64,000 nt of DNA from a virus, in IMG/VR virus record IMGVR_UViG_3300025466_000019, positions 1-64,000 of that record; one strand, 5' to 3'. The position numbers and the translations under genes were made by a program. Positions 27,585 through 35,011 of the stretch are shown here, in pieces. The notes under the pieces are model-generated. The model was not told the DNA's origin. It saw only the letters and a program-made list of their open reading frames with translations, and ran no database searches. The stretch's first letter is position 1; the number at the start of each line of letters is the position of its first letter.

Positions 27585-28009
27585 TCTTCACCTATCGGTT
27601 CGAAGCATTTTTTAACACAATGATCTTTGATATACATTCATGCAGATTGTATAGTCAGACGGAACCATTTCGCTGGTTCCGTCTTTCTTGGTGATTTTCA
27701 TGCGAGTTGCACTAGCCAAGACATGGGAAGTAGGTACTATGTTTATACACCTCTCCTGGGACTCTGTACTTTTCCTGCCTACTACGACGCATTATCAATG
27801 TCGATAATGCCCAAAGCTCGTTCCTGATCCTTTGGGTGTTTAGGAGTAATGGTGTTTGCGAATGACAGCAATCATTCTACGTCAATACTTAGAGCCTCAG
27901 ACTTGCGGGGCAATGTCTCAACGTGTTGCGTGTGTAGTTTCACCCACTACCTTTTCCACAGCGGTATTATGACCGGCCCGCTAACCTTGTGTGCTGTACT
28001 GGATTTTGC
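27585..28009 (-). ncRNA. Candidate structured non-coding RNA (unidentified)
   Basis: No gene fits this stretch of about 425 bases, and it is dense in perfect stems: 27658-27667 with 27674-27683 (10 bp), 27789-27796 with 27803-27810 (8 bp), 27810-27816 with 27830-27836 (7 bp), 27860-27865 with 27872-27877 (6 bp), 27729-27734 with 27778-27783 (6 bp), 27687-27691 with 27716-27720 (5 bp) and 27934-27938 with 27946-27950 (5 bp). It would be transcribed with the upstream endonuclease gene and end at the terminator at 27557. The strand is inferred from this. The hairpin at 27658 has T-rich sequence only on the plus strand, so it could also be a plus-strand terminator. I did not recognise tmRNA, RNase P RNA or a group I intron core. 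Confidence 0.45.
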
Positions 28010-28438
28010 CTAGAGTTTTTTAATAATATGTGAGCCGTGTACGCGAACTCTTATCTGATTGTTGTAATAATCAGTTGATTCCAACACCTGATGTTCAAAT
28101 TGCAGCTTTGCTTCCATGTAGGAGCATTCGGCCTTTGATTTACAAAACAGTAATATTTCGCGTTTGAAATTTTCTTTGCCTAATTTTTCTATGTCTTGAG
28201 TGAGTTCTTTTGATGAGCCGTGATATGTTTGCCAGTCTGATTCTATGGTGCTTTTGATTTTTTTGCGCTTTTTTTTGCCATTTTTTAACTTGACCATTCT
28301 ATATTTTGTTTTTGAAAATGCCGCGAGTTTTTTTCCAATATACTTTCTGCCAGAAATTAAATTTGTAATAAGATAAACAAATCCTGCACAATCTTGAGGA
28401 AGTTCTGTTATTTCCATTCCTTGATAATGCCATGACAT
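28010..28438 (-). CDS. GIY-YIG homing endonuclease, SegE-like (142 aa)
   Basis: The N-terminal part has GFVYLITNLISGRKYIGKK, the GIY-YIG motif pair, followed by a basic stretch KLKNGKKKRKKIK and DWQTYHGSSKELTQDIEKLG, typical of the putative endonuclease segE family of T4-like phages. It nicks or cuts DNA and promotes its own spread. I chose the ATG at 28438, which overlaps the preceding stop by one base. It is freestanding and lies next to the structured non-coding stretch. Whether it is active is not known. Confidence 0.8.
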   Translation of the reverse strand: MSWHYQGMEITELPQDCAGFVYLITNLISGRKYIGKKLAAFSKTKYRMVKLKNGKKKRKKIKSTIESDWQTYHGSSKELTQDIEKLGKENFKREILLFCKSKAECSYMEAKLQFEHQVLESTDYYNNQIRVRVHGSHIIKKL

Positions 28439-29394
28439 CAATCTAAAAATACCGATTTAAATTGACTCATAACAGTGTCTGGATTAAATTTGTCAACAAT
28501 TTTTTTATATTCCCTGTTAAATGATTTTATATTAAGTATTTTTTCTTGCATATCCTGTTGATCGTTATATAGTAATCCTGTTCCTTGTAACATATTGATA
28601 TGATTAAGATCAATGCCGTTGTTCCATGCCAACACCGGTTTATTGAAATATAAAAATTCCGAGATAGCTAGACCAAAACTTTCTCCTATATATCTTGCAT
28701 GGACCATTCCGTCGCAAGTATTAATAAAATTTGATTTAAATTGTAAATCTTGAAAACCTGGAACATGAATGATATTAGGATGAGAATACCATTCTGCACA
28801 ATTGCCCATGAGAAAAACAATTTCATCTGTTTTATTTAAAACATCAATAATGGCTGTTCTAGCCCATTCCATCTGATGTCCAAAACCCCAGTAATCGCCT
28901 AATCTTCCGATTACAATTTTATTTTTAGGTATTCCAAAATAATCTCGTAAATCCTGTGTAGGTTCAGGCAGTTGCACAATATAGGGCACCCATGGTATTT
29001 TCCCATCACTACAGTAATTAGATAACCATTCTGAGATAAATGCATATTTTCCATGTCCATATGGATTTTTATTTTGAAATACAGCATGTACAGCTACCGA
29101 GGTGATATCGGGCAAGGGTTCAGGCCCTCCGTGTCTCATAAAATAGGCTAGATCGATATCTTTGCAAACTCCGTCATAATTGTTGTCATTGGATATAGTT
29201 CTTACTTCAAATTCTTTTTGAAATGACGAAATTATTTCAAAGCTATTGGTTTCATCCACGTTGCAAGGAATGTCTCTGTTATAACAAATTACACTTTCAT
29301 TTCCTAAAATTTCCTGATTATAGCGTGCATAATCTCTTATAGCAACTGTACTTCCTCTTAAATTTAATTGATTGCAATAGAATAAAATTTTCAT
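28438..29394 (-). CDS. GT-B type glycosyltransferase (318 aa)
   Basis: The product starts MKILFYCNQLNLRGSTVAIRDYARY, a typical GT-B N-terminal Rossmann strand with glycine loop, and has the C-terminal donor-domain pattern IHVPGFQDLQFKSNFINTCDGMVHARYIGESFGLAISEFLYFNKPVLAW, where the ESFGLAISE element corresponds to the E-x7-E motif of retaining enzymes. The donor and acceptor sugars cannot be told. It is paired with a methyltransferase gene 9 bp upstream. Modification of host surface glycan, of phage DNA or of virion protein are all open. Confidence 0.75.
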   Translation of the reverse strand: MKILFYCNQLNLRGSTVAIRDYARYNQEILGNESVICYNRDIPCNVDETNSFEIISSFQKEFEVRTISNDNNYDGVCKDIDLAYFMRHGGPEPLPDITSVAVHAVFQNKNPYGHGKYAFISEWLSNYCSDGKIPWVPYIVQLPEPTQDLRDYFGIPKNKIVIGRLGDYWGFGHQMEWARTAIIDVLNKTDEIVFLMGNCAEWYSHPNIIHVPGFQDLQFKSNFINTCDGMVHARYIGESFGLAISEFLYFNKPVLAWNNGIDLNHINMLQGTGLLYNDQQDMQEKILNIKSFNREYKKIVDKFNPDTVMSQFKSVFLD

Positions 29395-29403
29395 AATCTT
29401 TCC

Positions 29404-30174
29404 TTATTTCCAAACAGCTCGATGTCTTACTCCGTCATACATCACTCTACTATCTTCCATTACAATTTCAAATGGTTTCATACGCATTCCAAATTGATCA
29501 AATAAGATTTCTAAACTTTTTCCTGAATACATGCAAACATGTCCATTCCTTGGTGATATATAATAAGAATTAATACCTTCGGTGGTCATGGTGTCATTGA
29601 CGAGAGTACTAAAAATTATCTGTCCGGTAGGTTTTAAATAATTAATCATTTCTCTTATTGTTTCACAAGGGAAAGGAGTATGTTCTAATACTTCGATAGC
29701 AGTAATGACATCAAATTTTTTATTCTTATCAAACTGCGGCTGAATTTGCCACATAGGATCCCATCCAATTGCATCTATTCCATCATTTTGTAAAAGTTGA
29801 CTAAAATCATTTGTACCGGCTCCATAGTCTAATACTGATAAATTATTTTTTTTTCCAAATACAGAATAAAACCATTCGATACAATTTTTTGGTCGAATAT
29901 TTTTATATTCTGGATCCACTACTATATATTGATCATTATAGATATTGTTTAAAAAATCATCTTTTGACCAAGTATCGAAGTCTATCGTAAAAATAAATCC
30001 ACAGTCATTACAACGATGATAGTAAACTGCTACACCGATCAAGGGCATTTGATTCAATATTCGATCACCTTCGCAACTTTTATTAAAATCACATACCCCG
30101 TAGATCTTGGTTGACCCATCACAGATTTTACAATGTAGATTTTGATATTGTGCTGTGACAGGTTTGTTAATCAT
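29404..30174 (-). CDS. Class I SAM-dependent methyltransferase with zinc-binding N-terminus (256 aa)
   Basis: Two Cys pairs (CKIC at residues 15-18 and CNDC around 55-58) suggest a small zinc-bound domain at the start, as in C-methyltransferases of sugar pathways. The SAM-binding motif is VLDYGAGTNDFSQLL, followed by FDVITAIEVLEHTPFP and then LKPTGQIIFSTLVND. These are motifs I, II and III of the Methyltransf_23/11 type. Acting with the neighbouring glycosyltransferase it may modify a sugar chain. Start overlaps the stop of the Hc1-like gene (ATGA). Confidence 0.8.
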   Translation of the reverse strand: MINKPVTAQYQNLHCKICDGSTKIYGVCDFNKSCEGDRILNQMPLIGVAVYYHRCNDCGFIFTIDFDTWSKDDFLNNIYNDQYIVVDPEYKNIRPKNCIEWFYSVFGKKNNLSVLDYGAGTNDFSQLLQNDGIDAIGWDPMWQIQPQFDKNKKFDVITAIEVLEHTPFPCETIREMINYLKPTGQIIFSTLVNDTMTTEGINSYYISPRNGHVCMYSGKSLEILFDQFGMRMKPFEIVMEDSRVMYDGVRHRAVWK

Positions 30175-30401
30175 TTTGCTGTTTTACGTGCGTTCTTTTC
30201 AGTTGTGATTTCATTGCGCCGAGCTTTGGCAGCTTTGCCTAATTCTGCCAAAGCCTTGCGTGCTCGTGTACCTGCTGCTGCATTGCCGGCAGCATGCTTT
30301 TCATTTTCCATGAGATATTCTGCAAATAATACCTGCATTCTGTCAGTTGTTGTTGATGCCGGGGTTGATGTCGGCGTTGGTGTTGATGTTGGTGTTTTCA
30401 T
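30171..30401 (-). CDS. Histone H1/Hc1-like basic DNA-binding protein (76 aa)
   Basis: I chose the ATG at 30401, which has AAAGGA seven bases upstream; an earlier in-frame ATG at 30434 has none. After a Thr/Pro/Ser-rich start (TPTSTPTPTSTP) the body is FAEYLMENEKHAAGNAAAG followed by TRARKALAELGKAAKARR and NEITTEKNARK. This GN-AAGxRARKAL pattern matches the Hc1-type histone-like family. A role in condensing or shielding phage DNA is inferred. Its first 59 bases also code for the end of the preceding gene in another frame. Confidence 0.55.
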   Translation of the reverse strand: MKTPTSTPTPTSTPASTTTDRMQVLFAEYLMENEKHAAGNAAAGTRARKALAELGKAAKARRNEITTEKNARKTAK

Positions 30402-30651
30402 TTTTTTTCCTTTCTTTGATTTTTCTACGTTCAACTATTCTCTGTCTTTTTTCTTCTAGCATTTTGGTTCTAGTAATGGTACAATTTCTTCTCATTTCTG
30501 CAACTAATTTTTTAAGTCGTTTCATTACCTTGGTAATGCTTTCGGAATTATAATAATTTGGTCTTCTAATAAATCTTAAATGAGCATTGTGATACTCGGC
30601 TAAAAGATCAATAAATTCTTTATGTAATTCTATGTACTTGTTTATCATCAT
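30343..30651 (-). CDS. Small helical basic protein of unknown function (102 aa)
   Basis: It begins at the ATG overlapping the gp46 stop by 4 bp, so it is translationally coupled. The sequence is helical and charged (HKEFIDLLAEYHNAHLRFIRR, then VMKRLKKLVAEMRRN) and ends in Asn-rich NTNINTNADINPGINNN, which is the alternate reading of the repeat that gives the neighbour its Thr/Pro tract. No family is recognised. Basic charge suggests nucleic-acid contact, but this is only a guess. Confidence 0.55.
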   Translation of the reverse strand: MMINKYIELHKEFIDLLAEYHNAHLRFIRRPNYYNSESITKVMKRLKKLVAEMRRNCTITRTKMLEEKRQRIVERRKIKERKKNENTNINTNADINPGINNN

Positions 30652-32639
30652 GCATCAATCCAGTCGGCTGAATTTGAATAAGATGTAAATCCGGATTCTT
30701 TTACCACTCGTAGTACATTGTTTACTCTTCCGATCAATTCCTCTTTGTGTGAAATCAGGAAAATGTTTTTATTTCTTTCTCTGGCCATCTTTTTTAACAC
30801 ACTTAGCCCTGCTTCAACACCTGCGGAATCCATGCCAGAATCTATCAACTCGTCAATAAACAGCAGATTGATGGGTTTATACAAGTTTTCCCAAACATCT
30901 CGAAAGGCAAAACTCATGCTCAATATCAGTCTGTTACGTTCGCCTCGTGAAAGATTATCAAAATCTAGATCTTGACCAAAATTGGTGATTTCAACCGATA
31001 AATCATTTTGAAAAACCACCATATGAGGTAATCCCAATTTGTCTATGTAATAGCTTAGTCGTTTGTTGAGATAATTTAAATTTTGATCGATGATCTTTTT
31101 GCGTATAAAACTTTCTTTATTGGTCAGCAGCTTCAATAGGAATTCTTGATGTTCTTTTAAATTGTTTAATTCGTTGATCTTGTGCCATGCAATTTCCTGC
31201 AATGCGGTTTTTTCTAATTCTTCAATTTGTTCCTGATAGGGATTTTCATCCTGTTTTCTGTCAATCAATGTTTTCTCTAAAGAGTTAACTTGACTTTTAT
31301 GATTGAGTGCATCGGCCTGTGTGGGATAAAACACAGTGGGCTTGTTGCCAATCTCGCCCACACCGTGAATCTGATCCACTACATTTTGCAATGTTTGATA
31401 CACAGCATCATAATAATCTGTGGCATCTTTTAGATTGTGTTCAGCGTCATGCACCAAGTTGGTATGCTTGTGATCCTGAAGAGTCTGTTCACACTGAGGA
31501 CATTTTCGATCCGCCAATGCTGCAATTTCTCTTTGATATTTTTTAACCGACTTGTCCGCCTGTGACAATGCAGACTCGTAACTGATTTTTTGTCTGCGTA
31601 AATCCGTCAGCTGGTTATTTTTTTCCTGCCACAGAGCGAGGCCGGCATGATCGCTCAATTCCTGTTCAATGTCAATGGCTTGCAAGGTCACGATGGCATC
31701 ACTGAGATCTTGTAAATCGGAGGTCTTTTTATTTTCCCATGCGGTACTTTTTAGTATCAAAGAATTGATACTGCGTTGCACACTTTCGTTGGCTGTTTTT
31801 ATGCTTTCAATTTTAATCTGTTCGGTTTGTATAGAATCCTTAGAAGATTTAATCAACAGTTTGAGTGTTTCGGCCTTTTCACTCAGCAAAGTGATGCCCA
31901 GCAGTTGTTCAATCACTTCTCGTTGATCCGCAGCCTTCATGGAAAGAAAAGGTTCGGTATATGTGTTCAAGGCTACTAGATGTTTGAACATGGTATGACT
32001 CATGCCCAACTTGTGTTCTATGAATTTTTGCGTTTCTCTGCTGTCGCCCTGCGCATCATCGTCCTTGCTTTCATGCTCGTGATTATTGATGAAAACCTTG
32101 AGCACGTTTGGTTTTCGACCTCGTTCAATGCGTATAAGTTCGCCGTCATTTTCAAACTCGCCGGTGACCAACATGTTCTTGCCGTTGATTTTGTTGATCA
32201 AGTTTTCTTTCTTGATATTGGACAACGCCTGCCCAAACCACAGATAGGACAATGAATTAATAATGGTCGTGTTGTGTGATAATATGCCGTTGGTATAGTA
32301 TCTGTGATCTGCCGAATCTACTGTGATATCAAACATGTTTTCTGTTCTATCGGACACAGACAGCGAGGTAACTAGTTCTGGACCATGCTGGGTCTGCACA
32401 TATGAGCTTGGTTTGATATGCTTGACGAATTTTTCGTTGAGCTTTTCATCAAACAAGATATGATCATCTGCGCACTCAAGCATTTTTCCGGATTCTGTTT
32501 GAATAGTCCAAACTTGATATGGCACAGTTTTCATTATTTTAGAAATGGGTTTCCACCCAGAATCTGTTTCTATCTCAAGATTCTGCAAATCCACACTGTC
32601 GACAAATTTTCTGTTCACTGTGTCAGAAATTGAATGCAT
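30648..32639 (-). CDS. 46: gp46 C-terminal part preceded by C-terminal split intein fragment (663 aa)
   Basis: Residues 1-123 are the C-terminal part of an intein: SGKMLECADDHILFD is block B and the end is DSADHRYYTNGILSHN. The extein then continues TTIINSLSYLWFGQAL from residue 124 to 663. It has the Rad50-like coiled coil, the zinc hook CPQC (LADRKCPQCEQTL), the ABC signature LSRGERNRLILS and Walker B LLFIDELID. Walker A is completed only after splicing with the upstream fragment (GSRNGTGK + TT). gp46 with gp47 is the T4 recombination nuclease used in replication and host DNA degradation. The start ATG has AGGA ten bases upstream. Confidence 0.93.
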   Translation of the reverse strand: MHSISDTVNRKFVDSVDLQNLEIETDSGWKPISKIMKTVPYQVWTIQTESGKMLECADDHILFDEKLNEKFVKHIKPSSYVQTQHGPELVTSLSVSDRTENMFDITVDSADHRYYTNGILSHNTTIINSLSYLWFGQALSNIKKENLINKINGKNMLVTGEFENDGELIRIERGRKPNVLKVFINNHEHESKDDDAQGDSRETQKFIEHKLGMSHTMFKHLVALNTYTEPFLSMKAADQREVIEQLLGITLLSEKAETLKLLIKSSKDSIQTEQIKIESIKTANESVQRSINSLILKSTAWENKKTSDLQDLSDAIVTLQAIDIEQELSDHAGLALWQEKNNQLTDLRRQKISYESALSQADKSVKKYQREIAALADRKCPQCEQTLQDHKHTNLVHDAEHNLKDATDYYDAVYQTLQNVVDQIHGVGEIGNKPTVFYPTQADALNHKSQVNSLEKTLIDRKQDENPYQEQIEELEKTALQEIAWHKINELNNLKEHQEFLLKLLTNKESFIRKKIIDQNLNYLNKRLSYYIDKLGLPHMVVFQNDLSVEITNFGQDLDFDNLSRGERNRLILSMSFAFRDVWENLYKPINLLFIDELIDSGMDSAGVEAGLSVLKKMARERNKNIFLISHKEELIGRVNNVLRVVKESGFTSYSNSADWIDA

Positions 32640-33715
32640 TTTTCTATGGTTCCTGTCTTATCTTTTTTGAAATCTGATTCCCATACCACTAATACTTCAT
32701 AGCCTTGATCAAAGGCGACCTTTAATTTTATACGGTCGATCTCCCATCTGTCAATGGCTTTGATTTTTGTTCTTGGATTTATATGTTCTGATGAATATTT
32801 CTTTGGGTTACTGTGCCAAAAATCGCCATTATATTCAATAATTTTTTTGCCAACATTTATGTCATAGACATATTGCTTTTTATCTGACTTATTCAATGTG
32901 AATTGATGTTCTACTGATGGAAATATTTTCTTTACTTCAGCAAGGATTATTTTTTCAGCAGCAGAGACAGTGATTCCTTTTGATAATTTCAATCGATTAA
33001 TTCTAGCTTTCTCTTCTGGTAATTTAGCACTTAATGTTGCTTGCCACTTATCCTGTCTCGCTTGCCAAATTGATATTCCGTTTTCTTCTCCATATTTTTG
33101 TACACAGATATCTTTGGAAAAATATTTTTGATTCTCTGATACCAGCTCTTTTGCTTCATCAATGGAATATCCTCTAGCAGTGTAGTATTCTTCACATCTT
33201 TTCGATGTTGCTCTTCGGATATGTTTATCCATCCCAATTTTAGCACCTTTTTTATTATTTTTTTGTTTGGTATCCGATGCTAACTGTGCGGCATCTATTT
33301 CAGAGTAACCCTGTTTGATCCAATACTCTGCTCTAATGGGTCTACGACTATTACGTTCAAAATCTGCTTCATCTACCGTATAGTTTGTTCCAGTGACTGG
33401 ATTGATTTTTTCCAACCAAGTTTTGCGACTGTACACACTTTTACAGTTTTTTTGTTTGTTTTCTTTGGATTTGATGTGAGATTCTGCATCAGTCCATCCT
33501 CGAGACAGCCAGTATACTTTGGTATGTTTTGATAGTGTTGTGGTTAGATTCAATTTGCTTCTCAAAAACTTTTCAATGATCTTTTTATTATTTTCAATAT
33601 TAGATTCTAATAGTTCGTGTAGAAGATTCTGATACAGATCAGATTTGAGATTTTTAATAGTATTATTCAAGATATCTTTGCAGTTATTTTCTAGACTGTT
33701 GTTCCAACGCGGCAT
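32615..33715 (-). CDS. Vsr-like homing endonuclease between the split gp46 genes (366 aa)
   Basis: The C-terminal ~110 residues form a very-short-patch-repair-like nuclease: SAAEKIILAEVKKIFP, YVYDINVGKKIIEYNGDFWHS (Asp285, Glu294, Trp300-His301), WEIDRIKLKVAFDQGYEVLVVWE. The N-terminal half has three copies of a DNA-binding-like repeat with core YW(L/I)xx(R/Q)G(W/Y)SxxEA, near residues 68, 131 and 177. This endonuclease class is known in fractured phage genes. It overlaps the upstream fragment by 32 bp and the downstream fragment by 25 bp, with GGGAG before its start. It is the mobile driver of the split-intein locus, inferred from its position. Confidence 0.85.
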   Translation of the reverse strand: MPRWNNSLENNCKDILNNTIKNLKSDLYQNLLHELLESNIENNKKIIEKFLRSKLNLTTTLSKHTKVYWLSRGWTDAESHIKSKENKQKNCKSVYSRKTWLEKINPVTGTNYTVDEADFERNSRRPIRAEYWIKQGYSEIDAAQLASDTKQKNNKKGAKIGMDKHIRRATSKRCEEYYTARGYSIDEAKELVSENQKYFSKDICVQKYGEENGISIWQARQDKWQATLSAKLPEEKARINRLKLSKGITVSAAEKIILAEVKKIFPSVEHQFTLNKSDKKQYVYDINVGKKIIEYNGDFWHSNPKKYSSEHINPRTKIKAIDRWEIDRIKLKVAFDQGYEVLVVWESDFKKDKTGTIEKCIQFLTQ

Positions 33716-33956
33716 TGTATAATTCTCCCATGGTCAGTTGGGTTATTTCACCAGTTACAGTGTTCCTAACCTTTACTAATGTATTTATACAAACACACTT
33801 GCCAGTGCCATTCCTGCTGCCGGTATCGTCGCCGCCTAGATCGAGATTGGCACCCAGCACCAAGGTCAGCATTTCTTTGCTGAAATCCACAGCCTGAGTC
33901 TGTTGACCCACGCTCATAAAATTCTTTACAGTCAAATTTTTGATTTTCAAGGTCAT
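33684..33956 (-). CDS. 46: gp46 N-terminal part fused to N-terminal split intein fragment (90 aa)
   Basis: Residues 1-53 are the start of gp46 (KIKNLTVKNFMSVGQQTQAVDF, ending GSRNGTGK, most of Walker A). From Cys54 there are 37 intein residues (CVCINTLVKVRNTVTGEITQ and LTMGELYNAALEQQSRK), then a stop. Cysteine directly after the Walker A lysine is the splice junction, and block A is intact. Such a very short N-fragment corresponds to atypically split inteins such as AceL-TerL. Start overlaps the gp47 stop (ATGA). Alone this fragment is useless as an ATPase, so trans-splicing is required to make gp46. Confidence 0.9.
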   Translation of the reverse strand: MTLKIKNLTVKNFMSVGQQTQAVDFSKEMLTLVLGANLDLGGDDTGSRNGTGKCVCINTLVKVRNTVTGEITQLTMGELYNAALEQQSRK

Positions 33957-34966
33957 AGGCTGTTGTAAATTTCCAATAAAAGTTTTTGATTAAACTGTTC
34001 ACTTTCAATATTGACCAATCCTTGAGATACAATTTGATCAACACTTTCAAATCCGGAACCAACGTTTTCGTTCACTATTTCGTCTAGTGATATCTTTTCC
34101 TGTATCATGCTGAATTCACGTATGTCATGCTCATTCACAAAAGTTTCCTTGATAAAAGTGGCTTCTTCGTAGCTGACATCAATATCTAAATTGACTTTGA
34201 GATACATTTTTGACTTGAGAATGGATTCCTTGTTGTCTATCAATTGACTGAGATTCAGCGTTCTATATTTGGGAGCATCGGGCCATGCTGCAAATTGAGG
34301 TTTACCGCCCCATTCCAATGTCATCATGCCGCGTTCATCATCGCCGGCATCGGCATAATTATGCGGAAATGCGTTGCCAATGTACCAAATCTTGTTTTGA
34401 TTCTGTCTTTTATGGAAATGGCCTGAAAACACATAATCTTGATGATGAAAATGCGATGCCTGCAGCTCTCCGTGATCCGGCATTTGTATCATGGCGTTCA
34501 TGTAAAATGAAGGTAATTCCAAATGCCCAAAAATATACTTGCTTTTAATTTTACTGATGTTTTTCCATTCATCACCAATCAACCAAGGGATCAATGTCAC
34601 ATCATCAATTGTGGTCACATGATCAATCACAGTGACACCCGGAATGTACTTTCCAAAGATTGAACTGTGTACATCACGTTTGTCTTTGTAAAACAAATCA
34701 TGATTTCCAGGAAACCAGATAAATTTTTCAAACGCCGACCCTAATTTCTCCAGACACCTAATGCTGGTGTCTAGAGTGATTAGATTGATGGAATTACGAT
34801 GGTGATGCCAATCGCCTAGGAAAATCCCAGTGTCACAATTTTGTTGTTTGGCCTGCTCTATAAACCAATCAACAAAATCCTCGCAATCTTTAAGATGAGC
34901 GAGGCTGTTACTTTTGAGGCCAAAGTGTATGTCGGTCATGCACGCTACTTTCTTAAACAGTGGCAT
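33953..34966 (-). CDS. 47: gp47, Mre11-like nuclease subunit
   Basis: The 337-residue product has the metallophosphoesterase motifs in order: TDIHFG, GIFLGDWHHHR, FPGNHD and FSGHFHKRQ. It forms the nuclease complex with gp46 that prepares recombination intermediates and breaks down host DNA in T4. The length equals the T4 protein (about 339 residues). It is upstream of split gp46 with ATGA overlap, as in T4 order. The start has GGAG. Confidence 0.95.
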   Translation of the reverse strand: MPLFKKVACMTDIHFGLKSNSLAHLKDCEDFVDWFIEQAKQQNCDTGIFLGDWHHHRNSINLITLDTSIRCLEKLGSAFEKFIWFPGNHDLFYKDKRDVHSSIFGKYIPGVTVIDHVTTIDDVTLIPWLIGDEWKNISKIKSKYIFGHLELPSFYMNAMIQMPDHGELQASHFHHQDYVFSGHFHKRQNQNKIWYIGNAFPHNYADAGDDERGMMTLEWGGKPQFAAWPDAPKYRTLNLSQLIDNKESILKSKMYLKVNLDIDVSYEEATFIKETFVNEHDIREFSMIQEKISLDEIVNENVGSGFESVDQIVSQGLVNIESEQFNQKLLLEIYNSL

Positions 34967-35011
34967 ATTGTAATTCTCCTTGCCTTATATTAGCAAAGGA
35001 CTGTGGACAAG

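Noticed and set aside
27627-27827. 66-codon plus-strand frame in the same stretch
   Set aside because: No ribosome site, composition unlike neighbours and it runs over several strong stems.
27585-28009. tmRNA or tRNA identity of the structured stretch
   Set aside because: I looked for a tRNA-like 3' end and TTCGA-type T loop with matching stems and found none; a TAG-TAG-ended short frame (starting near an AlaAsnThr) has no tRNA-like part around it.
32615-33956. gp46 as a pseudogene broken by insertion
   Set aside because: Both gp46 parts are intact, the intein ends are complete and each gene has its own ribosome site, which indicates trans-splicing.
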